A DNA stretch of 64,000 nt from Alphaproteobacteria bacterium (GCA_020638555.1 JACKII010000002.1:868001-932000), one strand, 5' to 3'; positions 17,553 through 26,906 are shown, counted from the stretch's first letter. Notes: generated by a model from the sequence alone, not told the origin. Numbers and translations: made by a program.

Positions 17553-19037
17553 TCACACCACGATCGAGCGCCAGCGCCGGCCGTCGCGGTGCAACAGGCC
17601 CAGGGCATCGTCGGGGCCGGAGGAGCCGGGGTCGTAGCGGTGCGGCCGGGCCGTGCTCTCGGCCCAGGCCGCCACCAGCGGGTCGACCCAGGCCCAGGCG
17701 GCCTCGACCTCGTCGCCGCGCATGAACAGGGTCTGGTCGCCGCGGATCACGTCCATCAGCAACCGCTCATAGGCGTCGGGCATGCGGCCATGGCCGCCGC
17801 CCAGGCTCTCGGCGAAGGTCATGTCCAGGTCGGCGCTCGTCAGGCGCATGCCCCCCGGCCCCGGCTCCTTCACCGTCATGCCGAGCGTGATCCCCTCGTC
17901 CGGTTGCAGCCGGATCGCCAGCACGTTCGGGCGGGTTTGCTGGTAGGCGGCTTGCGGAAAGATCGAGTGCGGCGGCTCCTTGAACTGGATGGCGATTTCC
18001 GAGAGCCGGGCGCGCAGGCGCTTGCCCGTGCGCAGGTAGAAGGGCACGCCGGACCAGCGCCAGTTCGCCACTTCCGCCTTGATGGCGACGAAACTCTCGG
18101 TCCGGCTCTCGTCCAAGCCGACATCGTCGCGGTAGGCGGGCACGCCATAGGCGCTTTGGTACTGGCCGCGCACGATCCGCTCCGGGTCGGTGATCGGCGC
18201 CAGCGCGCGCAGCACTTTCAGCTTCTCGTCCCGCACCGCGTCCGCCTCGAACCGGGCGGGCGGCTCCATGGCGATCAGGCAGAGCAGTTGCAGCAGGTGG
18301 TTCTGCACCATGTCGCGCAGCGCGCCGCTCGCGTCGTAATAGCCGCCGCGGCCCTCGACGCCGACGCTCTCGGCCACGGTGATCTGCACATGGTCGACAT
18401 AGCGGCTGTTCCAGAGCGGCTCGAACAGGGCGTTGCCGAAGCGCAGCGCCATCAGGTTCTGCACCGTCTCCTTGCCCAGATAATGGTCGATCCGATAGAG
18501 GCAGCTCTCGCAGAACCGGTCGGCGAACCAGGCGTTCAGGGTGCGGGCCGAGGCCAGGTCGTGGCCGATCGGCTTTTCCAGCACAATGCGGCTGTCGCCC
18601 CGGCAAAGGCCGTGTTGCTGCAATTTCTCGCCGATGGCCATGAACAGGTCCGGGCCGACGGAGAGATAGAAGGCGCGCACGCATTCCGGCGGCCGGTTCA
18701 GCAATGCCGCCAGCGCGGCCCAGCCAGCGGCGGCCTGCGGCCCGTCGCCGGCCACGTCCACCGCCACATAGTCGAGGCAGGAAAGGAAGCGCCGGCGCGT
18801 CTCCGCATCCAGTGCTGCGGCGGGCACGAATTCGCCCAGCGCCGCGTCGGCGAGGCGGCGGAAGTCGTCCGCGCTCATCGCGCGTCGCGCGGTGCCGATG
18901 ACGCGCGCATCCGCCGGCATCTGCCCGTCGCGGAAGCGGTGATAGAGGCCGGGGATCAGCTTGCGTTTCGCCAGGTCGCCGGTGGCGCCGAACACAACGA
19001 GGTCGAACGGAGGGACCGGGACGACGGTCCGGGCCAT
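17553..19037 (-). CDS. zwf: Glucose-6-phosphate 1-dehydrogenase
   Basis: 494 residues, normal for the family. It oxidises glucose-6-phosphate to 6-phosphogluconolactone with NADP+. The nucleotide-binding motif GATGDLAKRKL is at the N-terminus, the active-site signature RIDHYLGKE lies near residues 178-186, and EKPIGHDL precedes it. The usual neighbours pgl and edd are absent, so it is a lone zwf. It is convergent with the GMC oxidoreductase gene. Confidence 0.95.
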   Translation of the reverse strand: MARTVVPVPPFDLVVFGATGDLAKRKLIPGLYHRFRDGQMPADARVIGTARRAMSADDFRRLADAALGEFVPAAALDAETRRRFLSCLDYVAVDVAGDGPQAAAGWAALAALLNRPPECVRAFYLSVGPDLFMAIGEKLQQHGLCRGDSRIVLEKPIGHDLASARTLNAWFADRFCESCLYRIDHYLGKETVQNLMALRFGNALFEPLWNSRYVDHVQITVAESVGVEGRGGYYDASGALRDMVQNHLLQLLCLIAMEPPARFEADAVRDEKLKVLRALAPITDPERIVRGQYQSAYGVPAYRDDVGLDESRTESFVAIKAEVANWRWSGVPFYLRTGKRLRARLSEIAIQFKEPPHSIFPQAAYQQTRPNVLAIRLQPDEGITLGMTVKEPGPGGMRLTSADLDMTFAESLGGGHGRMPDAYERLLMDVIRGDQTLFMRGDEVEAAWAWVDPLVAAWAESTARPHRYDPGSSGPDDALGLLHRDGRRWRSIVV

Positions 19038-19077
19038 GGCGGGCTCCCGTGGGTCCGTGTGAGGAAAGGCGACAGTA

Positions 19078-20337
19078 TCACAGACCCATCAAGGGCCGGT
19101 AAGCCTTCCAAAAGCCGCGGACGGAGGTTTCGGTCGCCCGCGTCGCCTGGGTCTCTGCGCCGTCGCCGCCCATCTGCACCACCGAGCGCTCGTCCGCCGC
19201 GCCGGCAATGCCGCGTTGCACGAAGCCACCGACGCAGCCGTCCTCCATCGAGATATAGCCCGCCGGACCGACCAGGTTCGACTGGCGCTGCCGGGTTTGC
19301 AGCATGGCCGTGTCGTCGTCGGCGAAGCCGTAATAGGTCCAGACCAGTTCGGTCCGGTCCGGGCCTTTCGGCAGCACGAGGCGCACCGCCAGCGCGTTGC
19401 GGATTTGCTGCATGACGAAGTTCGGGAACACGGTCAGGATTTGCAGCGTGACGCCGTCTCCGAACTCGTCATGGCCGGCGATCAGGTTCGGGTCGGCCAG
19501 CGCCATGTCGTCCACATGGGCGCGGATATCGCCGGATTCGTATTCGGTCCTGGTTTGCGCGTCCTCGGCCGCCTTGGACCAGCTGACATGGTGGCCGCCC
19601 GATCCGTCGACGACGATGCCGCCCTGCATGGTCAGGCGGTTCAGCTTGAAGGTGGTGAAGAAGGCGTGCAGCAGGCTGGCGTGATAGCTGTCCTTCACAT
19701 TCTCCACATAGAGTTTCCAGTTGTTGTGCATCACCTGCCGGCTGTGGCCGAGCGGCACCAGCGGCCGCGGCGTGACCCGCCGGATGCGGGCCAGGATGTC
19801 CGGCCCCAGATAGGCGTCCAGCGGCGGCGTTTCGGGGTGGAACGTGGCGAAGATCAGGCCGTTCAGGGTTGCGACCCTGAGCTTGCGCAGGCCGTGGTTT
19901 GCCTTGTCGAAGCCCGGCGGCATGCCGCCCTGGCCCTTGACGCCGCGCTCGAACGCGACGCCGATCAGGTCGCCCTTCAGCGAGTAGTTCCAGGCATGAT
20001 AGACGCAGGCGAGGCTGCGGGCGTTGCCGTGCTCCTTCAGGCAGACCAGCGCGCCGCGATGGGCGCAGCGGTTCTCCAGCACGTTGACGCCGCCCTCGCG
20101 GTCGCGCACGACGATCACCGGGGTCTCGCCGACGAACCCGGTCTTGAAGTCGCCGGCCTTCGGGATTTCCGCTTCCAGGCCGACGAAATTCCAGGTGGGG
20201 CCCTGGAAGATACGCGCCTGCTCCAGGGCATGGATGTCCGGGTCGGCATAGAGCCGGTTCGGCACGCGCGTCAGCCCCTCGGCGGGCCAGGCGATGGGCG
20301 GCGAGGGGGCAGGCTGGGTCATGACGGCGGCTCGCAT
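19078..20337 (-). CDS. Rieske non-heme iron oxygenase, alpha subunit
   Basis: 419 residues (ATG at 20335-20337; an internal ATG at 20322 is also possible). The Rieske cluster ligands are CAHRG and, 18 residues later, CVYHAW. The mononuclear iron site is DSYHASLLH (D-x2-H-x4-H). This is the large subunit of a ring-hydroxylating or O/N-demethylating oxygenase. No small beta subunit, ferredoxin or reductase is adjacent, so electrons must come from components encoded elsewhere. Substrate cannot be inferred. Confidence 0.9.
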   Translation of the reverse strand: MRAAVMTQPAPSPPIAWPAEGLTRVPNRLYADPDIHALEQARIFQGPTWNFVGLEAEIPKAGDFKTGFVGETPVIVVRDREGGVNVLENRCAHRGALVCLKEHGNARSLACVYHAWNYSLKGDLIGVAFERGVKGQGGMPPGFDKANHGLRKLRVATLNGLIFATFHPETPPLDAYLGPDILARIRRVTPRPLVPLGHSRQVMHNNWKLYVENVKDSYHASLLHAFFTTFKLNRLTMQGGIVVDGSGGHHVSWSKAAEDAQTRTEYESGDIRAHVDDMALADPNLIAGHDEFGDGVTLQILTVFPNFVMQQIRNALAVRLVLPKGPDRTELVWTYYGFADDDTAMLQTRQRQSNLVGPAGYISMEDGCVGGFVQRGIAGAADERSVVQMGGDGAETQATRATETSVRGFWKAYRPLMGL

Positions 20338-20405
20338 GGCGGGAGGATGCGTTCCCCGCCACTATGCCACGGCCAATCCCCAGGACCAATCATCCCCGGA
20401 GGGGG

Positions 20406-20555
20406 CGGATGTACCCCGGAGATGGCGGAGCGCCCTTGTACCCCGGAGCCTGCGGAGCGGGCGTCCGGGGCCGGTGTCGGCGTGCGAACACCGCCGCCGC
20501 CGGTGTTCGCGAGAGCGACCGATCCCGGATCGGCGCTCCGCACCGTCCGGGAAAT
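20406..20555. repeat. Family A repeat, left copy flanking a broken GIY-YIG gene
   Basis: About 150 bp with the three-palindrome structure of family A. It is nearly identical to the copy at 20931-21084 in the same orientation, with roughly eight differences by eye. It occupies most of the gap upstream of the GIY-YIG remnant. Confidence 0.88.
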
Positions 20556-20624
20556 ACATTGTTAAGGGTTTTGGTGAACAATGTGCTGCGAAAGACCTCT
20601 GAAATTCACGTCCGGGCAACCAGC

Positions 20625-20905
20625 ATGACCTATTGGGTGTACATCCTGGCCCACAAAAGACGGCGCCTTGTACGTCGGCATGACCTGTGACCTGTCGGAG
20701 CGCCTCGCCCAGCACCGCAGCGGCCGGCATTCGGCACACGCGCCGCTATGGCATCCATCGCCTCGTCTATGCCGAGGAACATGCGGATGTGGCCGAGGCC
20801 CAGACCCGCGAACGGCGCATCAAGCGCTGGCGGCGGGCCTGGAAAATCGCGCTGATCGAGACCGCCAACCCGACTGGAACGATCTCGCTGATACCTTGGA
20901 CTTGA
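20625..20905 (+). pseudogene. GIY-YIG nuclease superfamily gene broken by two frameshifts
   Basis: Three frames together reconstruct a ~93-residue small GIY-YIG protein. MTYWVYILAHK begins at 20625; the frame shifts near 20658 to DGALYVGMTCDLSERLAQHR; it shifts again near 20728-20735 to TRRYGIHRLVYAE and continues to the TGA at 20903-20905. The pieces keep the paired tyrosine motifs and the C-terminal RRIKRWRRAWKIALIE. A close intact relative is at 38338-38619. The gene sits between direct family A repeats. Two indels in 280 bp suggest decay, though sequencing error is possible. Confidence 0.85.
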
Positions 20906-20930
20906 AGGCCAAACAAGCTGTGAGCCGAGG

Positions 20931-21084
20931 CGGATGTACCTCGGAGATGGCGGAGCGCCCTTGTACCCCGGAGGCTGCGTAGCCGGCGTCCGGGGCCGGT
21001 AATCGGCGTGCGAACACCGCCGCCGCCGGTGTTCGCGAGAGTGACCGATCCCGGATCGGCGCTCCGCACCGTCCGGGAAATACC
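20931..21084. repeat. Family A repeat, right copy flanking a broken GIY-YIG gene
   Basis: Direct repeat of 20406-20555, starting 26 bp after the GIY-YIG remnant. A short A+T-rich stretch (about 21085-21122), unusual for this window, follows before fdsD and may help end the formate dehydrogenase transcript. Confidence 0.88.
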
Positions 21085-21131
21085 TTTTCTGGTTATTTTA
21101 TGATAATTTTCAATGTATTATCAGCGTGCTC

Positions 21132-21338
21132 TCACAGCGTCCGCAAGGCCGCCTGTACCCGAGGCGTCAGTCCCGGCGCCCGTCCCTCCGCCGCGGCGGT
21201 GAGCAGGGCGCTCCGCATGCGCGGCTCCCAGAAGCGGCGCAGGTGCGAGGCGATCGCCGCCACCGCCTCGTCTTCGGCGTAGAGGTGAAAGTTGGCGGCG
21301 ATCTGGTTCGCCATGCGCACAAGCTCGTCCGATTTCAT
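21132..21338 (-). CDS. fdsD: NAD-dependent formate dehydrogenase delta subunit
   Basis: 68 residues. ELVRMANQIAANF followed by AIASHLRRFWEPRMR is the pattern of FdsD, the small subunit of soluble molybdenum formate dehydrogenase. It is the last gene of the fds operon. Its ATG (21336-21338) overlaps the TGA of fdhD in an ATGA junction, so the two are translationally coupled. Confidence 0.9.
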   Translation of the reverse strand: MKSDELVRMANQIAANFHLYAEDEAVAAIASHLRRFWEPRMRSALLTAAAEGRAPGLTPRVQAALRTL

Positions 21339-22171
21339 CGCGGCGGCTCCGGGGAGAAAGCCATGATGCCCTCCGGCGTCCGCACATAGACCGTCATGCC
21401 GGCGCGGCCGGCCATGCGCAGCGCCAGCGCCGTCGGCGCCGAGACCGCGGCCAGTGCCGGCGCGCCGATGGCGGCGGCCTTCTGCACCATCTCGACGCTG
21501 ACCCGGCTCGACAGCAGCACGAAGCCGGCGCCGGCGTCACGGTTATCGCGCGCCAGGGCGCCCGCCAGCTTGTCGAGGGCGTTGTGGCGGCCGATATCCT
21601 CGCGCAACGCCTGCACGCTGCCGTTCAGGGCGCACCAGGCGGCGGCGTGGGTGGTGCGGTTCGCCCGGTTCATCGCCTGTGCCGCCGGCAGGGCGGCATA
21701 GGCGCGGGCGAGCGCGGCAAAGTCGGGCAGGGCGCCGGAGACCGGCCGCGGCTTCGGCACCGCCGCGGCGATGGTCTGGGCGCCGCAGACGCCGCAGCCG
21801 GAGCGCCCGGCCAGCGTGCGCCGCCGTGCCTCCACCCCCGAAAGCAGGCCCGGCGCGATTTTCAGGTTCGCCACCAGTCCCTCGGCCGCCTCGCCGAGGG
21901 CGATGGCCTCGACGTCCGCGGCGCGCCGCACCAGCCCTTCGGTCAGGGCGAAGCCGAGCGCGAAATCCTCCAGGTCGGCGGGGGTCAGCATCATGACGGC
22001 AAAATTCTCGCCGTTCACCAGCACCGCCAGCGGCACCTCTTCGGCCACCCGCCATTCCGCCGGGCGCGCGCCCACGGCGGTCAGCAATCGCCCCGCCACG
22101 AGCGGCGAGACCTCCGGCGAATGCGTGGGCACTGCCGGCACCGGGGCAGGGGAGGGGCGCAGCGTGGCCAC
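21335..22171 (-). CDS. fdhD: Formate dehydrogenase accessory sulfurtransferase
   Basis: 278 residues from a GTG at 22169-22171, chosen because it lies just after the fdsA stop; an ATG at 22228 would overlap fdsA by about 50 bp. FdhD passes sulfur from IscS to the molybdenum cofactor of formate dehydrogenase. The sulfur-carrying CxxC is seen in SGCGVCGAQ near residue 124. LREDIGRHNALDKL and LLSSRVSVEMVQKAA are strongly conserved family segments. It is placed between fdsA and fdsD. Confidence 0.93.
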   Translation of the reverse strand: MATLRPSPAPVPAVPTHSPEVSPLVAGRLLTAVGARPAEWRVAEEVPLAVLVNGENFAVMMLTPADLEDFALGFALTEGLVRRAADVEAIALGEAAEGLVANLKIAPGLLSGVEARRRTLAGRSGCGVCGAQTIAAAVPKPRPVSGALPDFAALARAYAALPAAQAMNRANRTTHAAAWCALNGSVQALREDIGRHNALDKLAGALARDNRDAGAGFVLLSSRVSVEMVQKAAAIGAPALAAVSAPTALALRMAGRAGMTVYVRTPEGIMAFSPEPPR

Positions 22172-22175
22172 CGCC

Positions 22176-25028
22176 CTATTCCGCCGCGGTTTCGGCGACG
22201 CGATAATGCGAGGCGTGCAGCGCCTCATGCTCCTCCTGCCACGCGGACGGGCGGTTGGTCGGGAAGACCTGCACCGCCGTCACCTTGTATTCCGGGCAGT
22301 TGGTGGCCCAGTCGGAATAGTCGGTGGTGATGACGTTGGCGCCCGTCACCGGGTGGTGGAAGGTGGTGTAGACCACCCCTTGCGGCACCCGGTCGGTGAT
22401 GTCCGCCCTGAGCGTCGTCTCGCCGATCCGGCTGGTGAGCCGCACCGCGTCGCCGTCGGAAACGCCGCGTTCCTCCGCATCGTGCGGGTGGATTTCCAGC
22501 ACGTCTTCCCGATGCCAGCGGCTGTTCTCGGTCCGCCGGGTCTGCTGGCCGACATTGTACTGGCTCAGAATGCGCCCGGTGGTCAGCAGCAGCGGGAAGC
22601 GCGGCCCGGTGCGCTCGTCGGTCGGCACGTATTCGGTCAGCATGAACCGGCCCTTGCCACGCACGAAGCCGTCCACGTGCATGATCGGCGCGCCGTTTGG
22701 ATGCTCGGCATTCACCGGCCATTGCATCGAGCCCTCGGCATCGAGCCGGGCATGGCTGACGCCGGCAAAGGTGGGGGTGAGCCGCGCGATCTCGTCCATG
22801 ATCGCGGCCGGGCCGTCATACTGCATCGGATAGCCCATGGCGCGAGCCAGCCGGCACACGGTCTCCCACTCGCTCAGGCCCGCGGCCTCCGGCATCACCG
22901 GGCGCACCCGGTTCAGGCGGCGTTCGGCATTGGTGAAGGTGCCGTCCTTCTCCAGAAAGCTGGTGCCGGGCAGGAAGACATGGGCATAGGCCGCGGTCTC
23001 GTTCAGGAACAGGTCCTGCACCACCAGGCAGTCGAGGGCGGCCAGCGCCGCCTGCACATGGGCGGTGTTCGGGTCGGACTGGGCCATGTCCTCGCCCTGG
23101 ATGAACATGCCGCGGAACGAGCCGTCGAGGGCGGCGGCGAACATGTTGGGGATGCGCAGGCCCGGCTCCGCCAGGATCGGCACGCCCCAGTCCGCCTCGA
23201 ACTCGGCTCGCACCGCCGCATCCTCCACATGGCGATAGCCCGGCAGTTCGTGCGGGAAACTGCCCATGTCGCACGAGCCCTGCACGTTGTTCTGGCCGCG
23301 CATCGGGTTCACGCCGACGCCGGGGCGGCCGATATTGCCGGTGGCCATGGCGAGATTGGCCATGGCCATGACCATGGTCGAGCCCTGGGAATGCTCGGTC
23401 ACGCCCAGGCCGTAATAGATCGCGCCATTGCCACCAGTGGCATAGAGCCGGGCCGCGGCCCGCAGCGTTTCCGCCCGGACGCCGATGATCTCGGCCAGCG
23501 CTTCCGGGCTGTTGCGGTCGTCGGCGATGAAGGCGCGCCAGCGGGCGAAGGCGTCGTCCTCGCAGCGCGCCCGGACGAAGGCCTCGTCCACCAGCCCTTC
23601 GGTCACGATCACATGCGCCATGGCATTCATGACCGCGACATTGGTGCCGGGGCGCAGCGGGATGTGGTGGGCGGCGCTGATGTGCGGGCTCTGCACCAGG
23701 TCGATGCGGCGCGGGTCGACGACGATGATTTTCGCCCCCGCCCGCAGGCGCCGTTTCAGCCGGCTCGCGAACACCGGGTGGGCGTCGGTCGGGTTCGAGC
23801 CGATCAGCAGGATCACGTCGGCATTCTCCACCGACTTGAAATCCTGCGTGCCGGCGGAGGTGCCGAAGGTCTGTTTCAGGCCATAGCCGGTGGGCGAGTG
23901 ACAGACCCGGGCGCAGGTGTCGACATTGTTGTTGCCGAAGGCGGCCCGGACCATTTTCTGCACCACATACACTTCCTCGTTGGTGCAGCGCGAGGAGGTG
24001 ATGCCGCCAATGGCGCCCTGGCCGTGGCGCGCCTGGATCGCCCGGAAGCGCTCGGCCGCAAAGGCGATGGCCTCGTCCCACGCGACCGGGCGCCACGCAT
24101 CGGTGGTGGTCTCGCGCACCATCGGCGTGGTGATGCGGTCCTTGTGGGTGGCATAGCCCCAGGCGAAGCGGCCCTTGACGCAGGAATGGCCCTCGTTGGC
24201 GCCGCCATTCTTGGCCGGCATCATGCGCACCACCCGCTCGCCCTGCAATTCCGCCTTGAACGAGCAGCCGACGCCGCAATAGGCGCAGGTGGTCTCCACC
24301 GTGCGCGTCGGCGTGCCGTGTTCCACCACCGAGGCTTCGACCAGGGTCGCGGTCGGGCAGGCCTGGACGCAGGCGCCGCACGAGACGCAGTCGGAGCCGA
24401 AAAAGTCGTCGGACGCGATGCCGGCGGAGACGCGGCTTTCGAAGCCGCGGCCCTGGATGGTCAGCGCGAACGTGCCCTGGGTCTCCTCGCACGCCCGCAC
24501 GCAGCGCGAGCAGACGATGCACTTGGCCGGATCGTACTGGAAATAGGGGTTGGAGCCGTCCACGGGCACCGCGTGCGCGGCGTCGAAATGGTTGTCGCCG
24601 GCCATGCCATAGCGCACCTCGCGCAGGCCGACGGCGCCGGCCATGTCCTGCAACTCGCAATCGCCGTTGGCGGCGCAGGTCAGGCAGTCGAGCGGGTGGT
24701 CGGAGATATAGAGCTCCATCACGCCCTTGCGCAGGCGGGCGAGCCGGTCGCTTTGCGTCGTCACGCGCATGCCGTCGGCGACCGGCGTGGTGCAGGAGGC
24801 GGGCGTGCCCTTGACGCCCTCGATCTCCACCAGACACAACCGGCACGAGCCCCAGGCCTCCAGGCTGTCGGTGGAGCACAGTTTCGGCACGCTGCGGTCG
24901 GCCAGCGCGGCCGCGCGCATGACGCTGGTGCCGGCGGGCACGGTCACCGCCGCGCCGTCGATCCAGAGCGTGACGGGCGCGCCGTCCCTGGCCGGCGTGC
25001 CGTGGTCGGGTTCGCGGAGCAAGGTCAT
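22176..25028 (-). CDS. fdsA: NAD-dependent formate dehydrogenase alpha subunit
   Basis: 950 residues. Order of domains: N-terminal [2Fe-2S] ferredoxin (GSCRLCLVEIEG), the His/Cys cluster segment (HPLDCLTCAANGDCELQ), two [4Fe-4S] motifs (CIVCSRCVRAC and CVSCGACVQAC), a further cluster at CAYCGVGC, then the bis-MGD catalytic domain and dinucleotide-binding C-terminus. The catalytic residue is Cys376 in RVCHSPTG, a sense codon, not the Sec used in some formate dehydrogenases. With FdsB and FdsG it oxidises formate to CO2 and reduces NAD+. GGGAG precedes the ATG. A tandem family C repeat separates it from fdsB. Confidence 0.96.
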   Translation of the reverse strand: MTLLREPDHGTPARDGAPVTLWIDGAAVTVPAGTSVMRAAALADRSVPKLCSTDSLEAWGSCRLCLVEIEGVKGTPASCTTPVADGMRVTTQSDRLARLRKGVMELYISDHPLDCLTCAANGDCELQDMAGAVGLREVRYGMAGDNHFDAAHAVPVDGSNPYFQYDPAKCIVCSRCVRACEETQGTFALTIQGRGFESRVSAGIASDDFFGSDCVSCGACVQACPTATLVEASVVEHGTPTRTVETTCAYCGVGCSFKAELQGERVVRMMPAKNGGANEGHSCVKGRFAWGYATHKDRITTPMVRETTTDAWRPVAWDEAIAFAAERFRAIQARHGQGAIGGITSSRCTNEEVYVVQKMVRAAFGNNNVDTCARVCHSPTGYGLKQTFGTSAGTQDFKSVENADVILLIGSNPTDAHPVFASRLKRRLRAGAKIIVVDPRRIDLVQSPHISAAHHIPLRPGTNVAVMNAMAHVIVTEGLVDEAFVRARCEDDAFARWRAFIADDRNSPEALAEIIGVRAETLRAAARLYATGGNGAIYYGLGVTEHSQGSTMVMAMANLAMATGNIGRPGVGVNPMRGQNNVQGSCDMGSFPHELPGYRHVEDAAVRAEFEADWGVPILAEPGLRIPNMFAAALDGSFRGMFIQGEDMAQSDPNTAHVQAALAALDCLVVQDLFLNETAAYAHVFLPGTSFLEKDGTFTNAERRLNRVRPVMPEAAGLSEWETVCRLARAMGYPMQYDGPAAIMDEIARLTPTFAGVSHARLDAEGSMQWPVNAEHPNGAPIMHVDGFVRGKGRFMLTEYVPTDERTGPRFPLLLTTGRILSQYNVGQQTRRTENSRWHREDVLEIHPHDAEERGVSDGDAVRLTSRIGETTLRADITDRVPQGVVYTTFHHPVTGANVITTDYSDWATNCPEYKVTAVQVFPTNRPSAWQEEHEALHASHYRVAETAAE

Positions 25029-25069
25029 GGTGCCACTCCCATAAGGGGGTCAGCGCAATCGTCTCTTTT

Positions 25070-25318
25070 GCCGTCCTTGCGAGGAGCCGTAGGCGACGCG
25101 GCCATCCAGGCGGCCTCCCGGCGTGGTGCGCTGCTGGTCTGGATTGCCACGCCCGCTTCGCGGTCTCGCAATGACGGCGGGGAGAGGGCGACGTCCCTTA
25201 ACTCTTCGCCGTCCTTGCGAGGAGCCGTAGGCGACGCGGCCATCCAGGCGGCGTCTCGATGTGCTGCGCTGCCGGTCTGGATTGCCACGCCCGCTTCGCG
25301 GTCTCGCAATGACGGCGA
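25070..25318. repeat. Family C dispersed repeat, two tandem copies inside the fds operon
   Basis: Two ~109-bp copies at about 25071-25179 and 25209-25317 (period 138 bp). Each starts CCGTCCTTGCGAGGAGCCGT and ends TCTCGCAATGACGGCG, so the ends are partly complementary and each copy can form a long hairpin. They fill the 321-bp gap between fdsB and fdsA, which holds no gene. Confidence 0.9.
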
Positions 25319-25349
25319 GACGGATGGCAGACCCCCGTAAAGACACGCA

Positions 25350-26906
25350 TCAAGCAGCATCGGAGCTCCTCCGCCGTTCGAAATCCTCCGGAAAGTTGCG
25401 CATCGCCGACAGCACCGGGTTCGGCGTCAGCCCGCCCATGGCGCAGAGCGAGCCGTCGCGCATCAGTTCGGCCAGGTCCTCGATCAGGGCGAGGTTGCGG
25501 GCGACATCCTCGCCGCGCATGACCTTCTCGACCGTTTCCCGGCCCCGCACCGCGCCGACGCGGCAGGGCGTGCACTTGCCGCAGCTTTCGATGGCGCAGA
25601 AATCGAAGGCGAACCGGGCCATGGCCGCCATGTCCGCCGTGTCGTCGAACACCACCAGACCGCCATGGCCCAGCATCAGCCCAGCCTCGGCCAGCGCCTC
25701 ATAGGTCATGGGCAGGTCCAGTTGGTCCGCCGTCGCATAGGCGCCCAGCGGCCCGCCGATCTGCACCGCCTTCAGCGGCCGGCCGGAGGCGGTGCCGCCG
25801 CCATAGCCCTCGACCAGTTCGCGGAGCGTCACGCCGAACGGCACCTCCACCAGCCCGCCGCGCGCGATATTGCCGGCCAGTTGGAACGGCTGCGTGCCGA
25901 CCGAGCGGCCCTCGCCGAAGCCCTTGTACCAGTCGGCGCCGCGGGCGAGGATCGCCGGCACCGTAGCGAGCGTCAGCACGTTGTTGACCACGGTCGGGCG
26001 GCCGAACAGGCCGGCCACCGCCGGGATCGGCGGTCGCGCCCGGGCGGTGCCGCGCCGGCCCTCCAGCGAGTTCAGCATGGCGCTTTCCTCGCCGCAGATA
26101 TAGGCGCCGGCGCCCCGCCGCAGCGCCACCCGGAAGGCCCGGCCAGACCCGCCCAAATCGGCGCCGAGCCAGCCAGCCGCCTCCATCGCCGCGATGGCCG
26201 CCGCCATCACCCGGATCGCGTCCGGGTATTCGGAGCGGATATAGACGAAGCCCTGCTCCGCTCCGGTGGCGAGGCCGGCAATCGCCATGCCTTCCAGCAG
26301 CGCGAACGGGTCGCCCTCCAGCAGCAGCCGGTCGGCGAAGGTGCCGCTGTCGCCCTCGTCGGCATTGCAGGCGACGTATTTCGGCCCGTCCGCGGACTGG
26401 TCCAGCACCGTCTGCCATTTGATCCCGGCCGGGAAACCGGCGCCGCCGCGGCCGCGCAGGCCGGAGTCGGTGACGGTCCGGCAGATCGCCGCCGGCGCCA
26501 GGGCCAGGGCGGCCCGCAGCCCGGCGAGGCCGCCGCCGGCCTCATAGGCCGCCAGGTCCAGCGGATCGGCGAGGCCCAGGCGCGCGAAGGTGAGGCGGGT
26601 CTGCCCGGCCAGATAGGGGATGGCCGCGGTCTCGCCCCGGCAAAGCGCGTGGGCGCCGCCATTCAGAAAGCCGGCGTCGAACAGGTCCGCAACATCCTCC
26701 GCTGCGACCGGCCCATAGGCGATGCGGCCGGCGGCGGTCTCGACCTCCACCAGCGGCTCCAGCCACAGCAGGCCGCGCGAGCCATTGCGCACGATGGTCA
26801 CTGCCTCGCCCTGGGCCGCCGCATGGGCGGCGATGGCCGAGGCCACCGCGTCGGCACCGACGGCCCGAGCCGCCGCGTCCTGCGGAACGTAAACCCGGAC
26901 GCTCAC
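25350..26906 (-). CDS. fdsB: NAD-dependent formate dehydrogenase beta subunit
   Basis: 518 residues from a GTG at 26904-26906 that overlaps the fdsG TGA (GTGA junction). NuoF-like: a thioredoxin-like N-terminal extension (about 1-110), then the FMN/NAD-binding region (GLRGRGGAGFPAGIKW, ACNADEGDSGTF, GAGAYICGEESAML), and the [4Fe-4S] motif ESCGKCTPCRVG with a later Cys in GSLCAMGG. It is the diaphorase subunit passing electrons from FdsA to NAD+. A longer upstream frame is rejected because it runs through fdsG. Confidence 0.95.
   Translation of the reverse strand: MSVRVYVPQDAAARAVGADAVASAIAAHAAAQGEAVTIVRNGSRGLLWLEPLVEVETAAGRIAYGPVAAEDVADLFDAGFLNGGAHALCRGETAAIPYLAGQTRLTFARLGLADPLDLAAYEAGGGLAGLRAALALAPAAICRTVTDSGLRGRGGAGFPAGIKWQTVLDQSADGPKYVACNADEGDSGTFADRLLLEGDPFALLEGMAIAGLATGAEQGFVYIRSEYPDAIRVMAAAIAAMEAAGWLGADLGGSGRAFRVALRRGAGAYICGEESAMLNSLEGRRGTARARPPIPAVAGLFGRPTVVNNVLTLATVPAILARGADWYKGFGEGRSVGTQPFQLAGNIARGGLVEVPFGVTLRELVEGYGGGTASGRPLKAVQIGGPLGAYATADQLDLPMTYEALAEAGLMLGHGGLVVFDDTADMAAMARFAFDFCAIESCGKCTPCRVGAVRGRETVEKVMRGEDVARNLALIEDLAELMRDGSLCAMGGLTPNPVLSAMRNFPEDFERRRSSDAA

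Noticed and set aside
20625..20905. Programmed frameshifting in the broken GIY-YIG gene
   Set aside because: Two separate shifts are needed, with no convincing slippery heptamer or stimulatory structure. Decay or sequencing error is simpler.
23895..23903. Formate dehydrogenase as a third selenoprotein
   Set aside because: The active-site codon is TGT (Cys) and the fdsA frame has no internal TGA.
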